This document shows positions 42,683 through 47,584 of a stretch of 47,584 bases of DNA, in pieces. Origin of the DNA: Kiritimatiellia bacterium (GTDB taxonomy: Bacteria; Verrucomicrobiota; Kiritimatiellia; RFP12; UBA1067); assembly GCA_016296065.1 (NCBI GenBank), contig JAEDKA010000028.1, forward strand, positions 1 through 47,584, in the 5' to 3' direction. The notes beneath the pieces are model-generated. The model was given only the letters and a program-made list of their open reading frames with translations, was not told the origin of the DNA and did no database searches. The position numbers were made by a program, and so were the translations under genes. The first letter of the stretch is position 1, and each line of letters opens with the position of its first letter.

Positions 42683-42946
42683 GTTTGTCGGATATTTTAA
42701 CCCATCAGAAGTTGTTGTCTCACTTTTATACAACAGAGTGCGCCGTGAAGTCACTTCGGTATCGCCATTGTACAGCTTCAGCTCAGAAAACTGCATCATT
42801 CCAACGGACGGATCTTTCGTCGCCTCAATCTTGAACCGATAGTAGCGATATGATGGCGGTGGTATATCCGCCCACGCCGCGCCAGCGAGCACTGCGGCAG
42901 AGAGCGCCGCCGCAGTGCGAAGTGTCTTTAGACCAGGTATATTCAT
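42680..42946 (-). CDS. N-terminal fragment (88 aa) of the interrupted beta-helix protein
   Basis: This is the signal peptide (LRTAAALSAAVLAGAAWA) plus the first third of a discoidin-like (F5/8 C) domain: SYRYYRFKIEATKDPSVGMMQFSELKLYNGD is typical of such domains. The start has a strong AGGAGG ribosome site that overlaps the stop codon of the preceding gene (12-bp gap). The frame stops at TAA 42680-42682 and resumes at once with the rest of the discoidin domain. As made, it would be a short exported piece with an unfinished fold. Its signal peptide closely resembles that of the 1886-residue protein. Confidence 0.75.
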   Translation of the reverse strand: MNIPGLKTLRTAAALSAAVLAGAAWADIPPPSYRYYRFKIEATKDPSVGMMQFSELKLYNGDTEVTSRRTLLYKSETTTSDGLKYPTN

Positions 42947-42958
42947 TTCTTTTCCTCC

Positions 42959-45664
42959 TTACTTAAACTCAAGTTCGCCCCAGAAGCCGGGCTGAAGCTC
43001 GGCCTCGGAAGGCAGGTCGGCGGTTATCGCCGTCGCCTTGTTCGCCCAGTAGTGGCGCGCGTTGACGTGTCCGTTCTCCGCACGCAAAACGCCGATGTCG
43101 GCCTTCATGCGCTGACCCTTCTTCGGCGGAATCTTCATGCCGAGCGCCGCAAGCGGAATAGACACCTCGTAGTGCCCCTGGTCGTCCTTCGCGAACTGGA
43201 CCTTGTCGCTCACGTCGTCGATGCGGTCGAACGTCACCTCGCGGACGGGCGACTTGAAGACGACCGCCTTCGACGGATCTGCCTTCGACACCTTCTGCCT
43301 GTACACAAGAGCCTTCGGCTTGCCGTCGACGAGCGTCACGAGGAAACGGATGTCACCAGGTACAGGAGCTGTGCGCTTCGCCTGCGCGGACGCATTGAGC
43401 CCGAGCATGAGGTCGAGGCATCCGCCAGTCTTGAACGGCGCAGTCGGGTTCTCGTTGTTGTTGTTGAGAAGATCGCGGTTGCCGGTCGACCACACGGCGC
43501 AGAGCCTGTCTCCGCTGACCGCAACGCCGCCTCGGAGGTCGAACGGACGCGACGACGAGTCGAAGAACGCGTACGCTCCCTGCTGCTCGATGTTCACGCG
43601 CGTGACGCCCTTCCAGTCGTCGAACGAGCCGTCGATCTTTATCGCGTCCGCAGCAAGGATCGGCGCCTGGATCACTCCGCTTCCCTCTCGCGCGCGGCGC
43701 TGCGCCTCAAGTTCGGCGCGGTACGCACGCACCTTGTCGAGGTCCGCCTTCGTCACCGTGATCTTGAACGGCTTGATGGGCCTAAGCGATCCGAAGCCGC
43801 GCAGACTCAGTATCTTGTTGCGGCACGTCATGAGCATTATGCCGGAATCGGTACACGTCGCAGTCGTCCAGAAGTTCTCGCCGTGTATCGTCTCGCCGGA
43901 CATCTCCTGTCCGCGCACGTCCTCTGGAACGCCGAAGCCGCGGCACTGGCGCTCGTCGCCGAAGATGGACGTGATGAAGAGTCCGTCCTGCGTGAAAGCG
44001 TAGACGCTGCCGGTGTTCCCGCTCATCAGCCAGATCGGCATGACCTGCGAGCCCTTCGGCTTCATCAGCGGACCCATCACGCGCACCGTGCCGATGAGCT
44101 CGCCCGGCTTCTTCGGCATAGGCGCGGAGTGCGACGCGTGGAGCCCGGGCCAGTAGGACGGAATCGACCACGTCGCGTTCCTGCCGCGCACGCCGCCCGC
44201 GAACGAGTGCGACGGATATGGCTTCGCGCTGTTTGCCATTGCAAACACTCCCGACGCGTCGGTCAGCACGTAGTTGCCTCCGTCGGAAGGCGACCACTTG
44301 ATGTCTTCGCAGAGAAGCTCCGCCCTGCCGAGGCTGTAGATAGGCGCATCGCACCCCTTCTGCCATTCGGGTACGAGACGCTTCGCCTTGTTGTCGTGGA
44401 GAACAGTCACAGACATGTCGGCCTGTACTATCGGCGCGCCGCCTCCGCGCGCGTCGACTTTGACCTCCGCTGGCGACACCTTGCCGTCGTTGTCAAGGTC
44501 GCACCAGATGTAGAATCCGCCGCCATGGTTGTTCGGGTCGGGCCAGCAGTCCTTGAACTCTGGCTTGTCGAGATAGTGGCGGAAGTTCCCCACGTCGCCC
44601 ATCGAGACGCACGGACGCATCCTGCCGCCGCCGCAGTCGGTGTACATCGACATCGTGGAAGGCGATGCGACAGGGCTGTTGTTGTAGCTGTTGTTGAGGT
44701 ATCTGCGCCCCTCGTGGTAGGTCGCGCGTTCAGGGAAGTTGCCCCAGCCGCCGTAGCCACCGGGCGGGCTGAAATCGAAGTCTCCGGAATAGGCGAGGAT
44801 GTTGACGAGCTTCGCCTCGCCCTTCTTCCAGTCCAGGTCGAACTCCAGAAGACCGTTGCCCTCGGCGTAGTACCACTTGCGCGGATTGTGTCCGTCGATC
44901 GTTCCGCCTTCGCCGTACTTGGCGTGTCCGAACCACGTCTTGAGGAGCCTGCCCTCGGCGGACCACATGCTGCAGCGCTTCGGGATGTTGAAGTTCTCCG
45001 CTACCCAAAGCCGCCCCTCTCCGTCGACTGCCATTCCATGCGGCGCGCGCATCTGCTCGGCGACGTAAGGTCCGCTCTCGATCTTGCCCTTCCTGCCCAC
45101 GGTGCGCGAAAGCGAGCCGGAGCGGCTGTAGACCTTGACCTGGTTGGACTCGCCGCCTTCGGAGACGTATATGTTCCCCTTGCGGTCGATGGTGAGGCCG
45201 CGCGGATGGTCGAGTCCCGCCTTCACGACGGCCTGGAACTTTCCGTCGACGACCTTGCCGACCTTGTCCTCCGAAATCACCCAGAGGTCGCCGTTCGAGG
45301 GATCGTAGGCGATTCCGCGCGGACCGGGAATCCCCTGGATCTGCTGGACCACCGAGCCGTCGTCGGTGTTGATGATCCAGATCGCGTGCTGCTTGTTGAG
45401 CGAGAGCGCCATCCTGCGGTTGTAGACTGCCGTTCCCTCGAGAAGCTGGTCGTTCGGATCCTTCGGCTCGCGTATGATCGGGAGCCGCACGACCTGGTGG
45501 ACATGGTGCAGGTTCTCCTTGCGAAGGGCGTTGATGCGCACTTCCTTCTGCGCGCCGTCGCCATCCTTGTCGAAGACGGCCGCCGTGTAGACGGCGTTCT
45601 TGGGATCGGCGTCCGGACCGAGGTCGCTGCACAGATACGGCGCGGCAAGCCTGTTGCCGCCGAC
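42959..45664 (-). pseudogene. C-terminal part of an interrupted exported NHL/CBM9-like protein
   Basis: The frame is open for about 901 codons after the in-frame TAG at 45665-45667; a GTG at 45541 is the first reasonable reinitiation codon. It resumes with VGGNRLAAPYLCSDLG, then an EF-hand-like FDKDGDGAQKEV. An NHL-type beta-propeller follows (RGIAYDPSNGDLWVI, HPRGLTIDRKGNIYVSEGG, APHGMAVDGEGRLWVAENF), then a second calcium-loop-like CDLDNDGKVSPAEV. At the C-terminus there is a CBM9-like domain (IKIDGSFDDWKGVTRVNIEQ; full-length residue about 1210 onward). It has no signal peptide of its own. Related proteins in polysaccharide-degrading PVC bacteria are exported; their biochemical role is not known to me. 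Confidence 0.78.
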
Positions 45665-45667
45665 CTA
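45665..45667 (-). other. in-frame TAG within the NHL/CBM9-like gene
   Basis: The codons before it read KRGGMT and those after it VGGNRLAAPY, in one frame. It is codon 539 of the full gene. TGG (Trp) or CAG (Gln) to TAG are the simplest origins. Confidence 0.85.
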
Positions 45668-47281
45668 CGTCATGCCGCCGCGCTTGACGCCGTCCATGTC
45701 GACCCAGATGAGTCCGTGCGGACCTTCCGTGACGAGCGCGCCGAAGAAGACGAGCGGCTTGCCGTCGGGCATTCCCTCGCCCGGACAGTACGCGGCCGCC
45801 TGCGGGTTGCCGTGGTTCGCGAGCCAGTCGGACCCGTTGTCGCCTGCGACCCAGCGTCCGGAAGTGTAGCAGCCGAACTCGTAGCGCGGCGTGATCTTGC
45901 CGTGGTAGAGTCCGCGCACGACATAGTCGCCCGGCGCGACGGGCTGGTCGGGGATGCGGAAGAGTCCGTGGTTCGCCGCGTCGAGGTCGCGCCCGAGGTC
46001 GTCCGATCCGTCCCACCAGAACACGTTCTTGCCCGCCGGATACGGCTTGTCGCAGACGAGGTTGCACAGGCGGCGTCCCGTCTTGTCTTCAAGGACGAGC
46101 GTGACGTTGCCGGCCTCGGGAAGCTCGAAGCGGATCGGAATCGGCGGGTGAATCTCGCGGTTGAGCTTGCGCACGAACTCCGGCGCCTGGTGCTTCTCGG
46201 TCGCGCCGAGCGGACCGAGCGCGAGCACTTCGCCGACAACGACGCGCCTGTCGTCCCAGTGGTATCCAGCGACGTGGGGATGTCCGCAGTGCTCCGTCCC
46301 GGTGACGCGCACGCGCACGGCGCGCGTCTTTACGGGCTTGTCGAAGTTGAGGAAGTTGGGGAACGTCCACGGGAAGTTGAACTCGAAGCCAGAGAACGCC
46401 TTGAGGAACTTCCAGTCGCCCTCCCTCGCGGCTCCGGGATCCCTGTCCTTCGGCCCCGCGTACACGTCGACCTCTGCCGCGCTGCATCCGCAGTGAAGGA
46501 ACACGAGCGAGTCTATCTCTACGGGCTCAGGCCACGCGAGCCAGAACACGCCGGGATTGTCCTTCGAGACCTTTGGCAGGTTGTCCCCGCCGGCCTCGAG
46601 GTTGCTCCAGCATCCGCCAAGCCCGTTGTCCTGTCCGTCGTTCAGCCTGTCCGCGCGCTTCGGGTACTGGTTGGAGTACGCCTTCGCGAAGCGCCCGAGG
46701 CTGAGCCTGCGCTCGGGCATGAGGAGAATCGTGTTGATCCATCCGCGCTTGTCGGAGTCGAGCGGCTGTGCGACGTGCGTGTACCGGACCGCGCGCGTCT
46801 TCGTCCCCTCGGGGAACACCCAGACTATGAAGCCGCCCTTCTCCTTGCGAGACACCTTTCCGTCCTTGAGCAGATGTTCGCCGGTGATCCACTGGCTTTC
46901 GTCGTTCATGTCGCCCGGATACTGCGCCGTCGACTTGAGAACGCTCACGCGATCGTTCGAGGCGCTGAGTATGGACCCGACCGGAATCTCCTCCTTGAAC
47001 GCGTACCGAAGATGCTGCGTGAGCTGCTTGGCGCCGCTTTTGCCGAAATGCTCGCCGTAGGGGGAGTGGTTGTTTCCGTTCCTGCGCCAGAGTATCTGGT
47101 GCGGATCGGGCATCCCCTCCTTAGTCTCCGCCCCATCCGTCCACACGGCGCATGCCTCGCGGTCGATGTTCTCGTTCGTAACCCGCGTGTCGGCGAGTTC
47201 CCCAGGATTTACGGCAAGAGCCGCCCGTGCGACAAGCGCGAGCGCGGCCGCTGCCACTCCCTTTGCAACGTGCTTCTGCAT
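45665..47281 (-). CDS. N-terminal fragment (538 aa) of the interrupted NHL/CBM9-like exported protein
   Basis: It starts at ATG 47281, with AGGGGA 8 nt upstream and a signal peptide (MQKHVAKGVAAAALALVARA). An upstream TTG in frame lies inside the -10 box and is rejected. The fragment holds one or two discoidin-like beta-sandwich regions (AVRYTHVAQPLDSDKRGWIN; SLVFLHCGCSAAEVDVYAG) and then an FlgD-like Ig domain (about 384-460: ELPEAGNVTLVLEDKTG, NVFWWDGSDDLGRDL). It ends in TAG, after which the same frame continues into the propeller. This is the first gene of the operon, with a canonical promoter. The fragment alone could still be exported as a binding protein. Confidence 0.75.
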   Translation of the reverse strand: MQKHVAKGVAAAALALVARAALAVNPGELADTRVTNENIDREACAVWTDGAETKEGMPDPHQILWRRNGNNHSPYGEHFGKSGAKQLTQHLRYAFKEEIPVGSILSASNDRVSVLKSTAQYPGDMNDESQWITGEHLLKDGKVSRKEKGGFIVWVFPEGTKTRAVRYTHVAQPLDSDKRGWINTILLMPERRLSLGRFAKAYSNQYPKRADRLNDGQDNGLGGCWSNLEAGGDNLPKVSKDNPGVFWLAWPEPVEIDSLVFLHCGCSAAEVDVYAGPKDRDPGAAREGDWKFLKAFSGFEFNFPWTFPNFLNFDKPVKTRAVRVRVTGTEHCGHPHVAGYHWDDRRVVVGEVLALGPLGATEKHQAPEFVRKLNREIHPPIPIRFELPEAGNVTLVLEDKTGRRLCNLVCDKPYPAGKNVFWWDGSDDLGRDLDAANHGLFRIPDQPVAPGDYVVRGLYHGKITPRYEFGCYTSGRWVAGDNGSDWLANHGNPQAAAYCPGEGMPDGKPLVFFGALVTEGPHGLIWVDMDGVKRGGMT

Positions 47282-47307
47282 CTTAGTTTCCCCTTTTTCT
47301 GGTTGAC

Positions 47308-47336
47308 ATTTTATCAAAAATTGTCAGTTTGTTCAA
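47308..47336 (-). promoter_or_regulatory. promoter of the giant-protein operon
   Basis: TTGAAC (47331-47336), a 17-nt spacer ending in TGA, and TAAAAT (47308-47313). A leader of about 20 nt follows, with AGGGGA before the ATG at 47281. No copy of the 23-bp operator is visible here. Confidence 0.75.
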
Positions 47337-47584
47337 CAGGCTCTCGGTTGGAGGTTCCCCAATTTTACTTTGGGCTGCCGAGCCTTTGCGACTCCCTGCG
47401 CGGTTTTGGAAAAACTCCGACGGTTGATGTTCTCGCTACCGCTCCACGGCTTCGCACTTTTCAACCATAATCAGGAGACGCGATTTTGCAGTGATTATAG
47501 CGGCCTTCGGCCGATTTATGCGGCACAGCCGCATCCCAAAATGCTTACCCTGGCACATATACAGTCGTTGAGTGGCGCGAAGCT
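47337..47584. other. non-coding, structured end region
   Basis: No gene is supported here. A possible hairpin lies at 47338-47385 (AGGCTC with GAGCCT, and inner CCCAA with TTGGG), perhaps the terminator of a minus-strand gene beyond the window. Two small perfect hairpins follow in tandem at 47501-47513 (CGGCC-TTC-GGCCG) and 47518-47534 (ATGCGGC-ACA-GCCGCAT), which look REP-like. Confidence 0.4.

Noticed and set aside
42680..45667. Genome-wide reassignment of TAA or TAG as sense codons
   Set aside because: TAG terminates speA, the hybrid kinase and the MacB-type permease at normal lengths, and TAA terminates pth, hydF and the acyl-CoA synthetase. Reassignment would extend all of these.
43052..47470. 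Plus-strand 1472-codon open frame
   Set aside because: It is antisense to the NHL/CBM9-like gene, is Arg/Val/Leu/Asp-rich without any domain, and crosses the promoter of that gene. It is a shadow frame of GC-rich coding DNA, like the other long plus-strand frames at 6018-8321, 14705-17575 and 17619-19814.
1..47584. CRISPR array, prophage or insertion sequence
   Set aside because: No regularly spaced direct repeats, no cas, integrase or transposase-like protein, and no terminal inverted repeats flanking a gene were seen.

Overview
This window is GC-rich bacterial DNA, and every recognisable gene except one lies on the minus strand. HydF (the [FeFe]-hydrogenase maturase), outer-membrane beta-barrels, a lipoprotein and very large exported beta-helix, PKD and discoidin proteins point to an anaerobic, diderm, polysaccharide-using bacterium. 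The style resembles Kiritimatiellota or other PVC-group gut or sediment lineages. That placement is inference, because no rRNA or marker phylogeny is available here.

Layout. Positions 1-5.2 kb hold tRNA-Leu(CAG), a sodium-symporter-type transporter, a porin-like barrel and a helical protein of unknown function. Positions 5.2-8.2 kb hold a single-span membrane protein and an HTH-cupin-acyl-CoA synthetase fusion, probably co-transcribed with the helical protein. Positions 8.2-11.0 kb are a tight prs-pth-hydF operon. Positions 11.1-16.1 kb hold speE, speA (polyamine synthesis), an alginate-export-like barrel and an unknown lipoprotein. Positions 16.2-19.7 kb hold an ABC exporter pair with a soluble hybrid histidine kinase. 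Positions 19.8-23.6 kb hold thrS and a MacB-type ABC pair, and 23.7-25.6 kb holds transketolase.

The most distinctive part is 25.6-32.8 kb. A XylR-like regulator (sugar-binding domain plus AraC-type HTH) is the only plus-strand gene. It is convergent, with a 24-bp overlap, to one 1907-residue exported polypeptide joining three complete glycosidases: GH31 (alpha-xylosidase-like), GH2 (beta-galactosidase-like) and GH43 (arabinofuranosidase/xylosidase-like). A 23-bp site (20 of 23 identical) sits at the -35 region of both the regulator and the fusion promoters. At the regulator a second copy lies 21 bp upstream, the geometry of AraC-family half-sites. Transketolase is divergent from the regulator, so the unit reads as sensing and use of pentose-decorated plant glycan, plausibly xyloglucan side chains.

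Positions 32.8-47.3 kb are a three-cistron operon of giant exported proteins: an NHL/CBM9-like protein, a duplicated beta-helix protein and a PA14-like/PKD/beta-helix protein. The first two are each broken by exactly one in-frame stop codon (TAG at 45665-45667, TAA at 42680-42682) with the same frame continuing on both sides.

At finer scale there are three further signals. A dispersed 18-bp palindrome, CGCGGC-N6-GCCGCG, occurs nine times exactly. Eight exact copies and four one-mismatch copies lie in coding DNA, and all twelve are in the same frame, mostly encoding Arg-Gly-x-x-Ala-Ala in unrelated proteins. Many promoters are extended -10 elements (TGnTATAAT), and three of them sit so close to the start codon that leaderless mRNAs are likely. 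Terminators are often fused directly to the next promoter.
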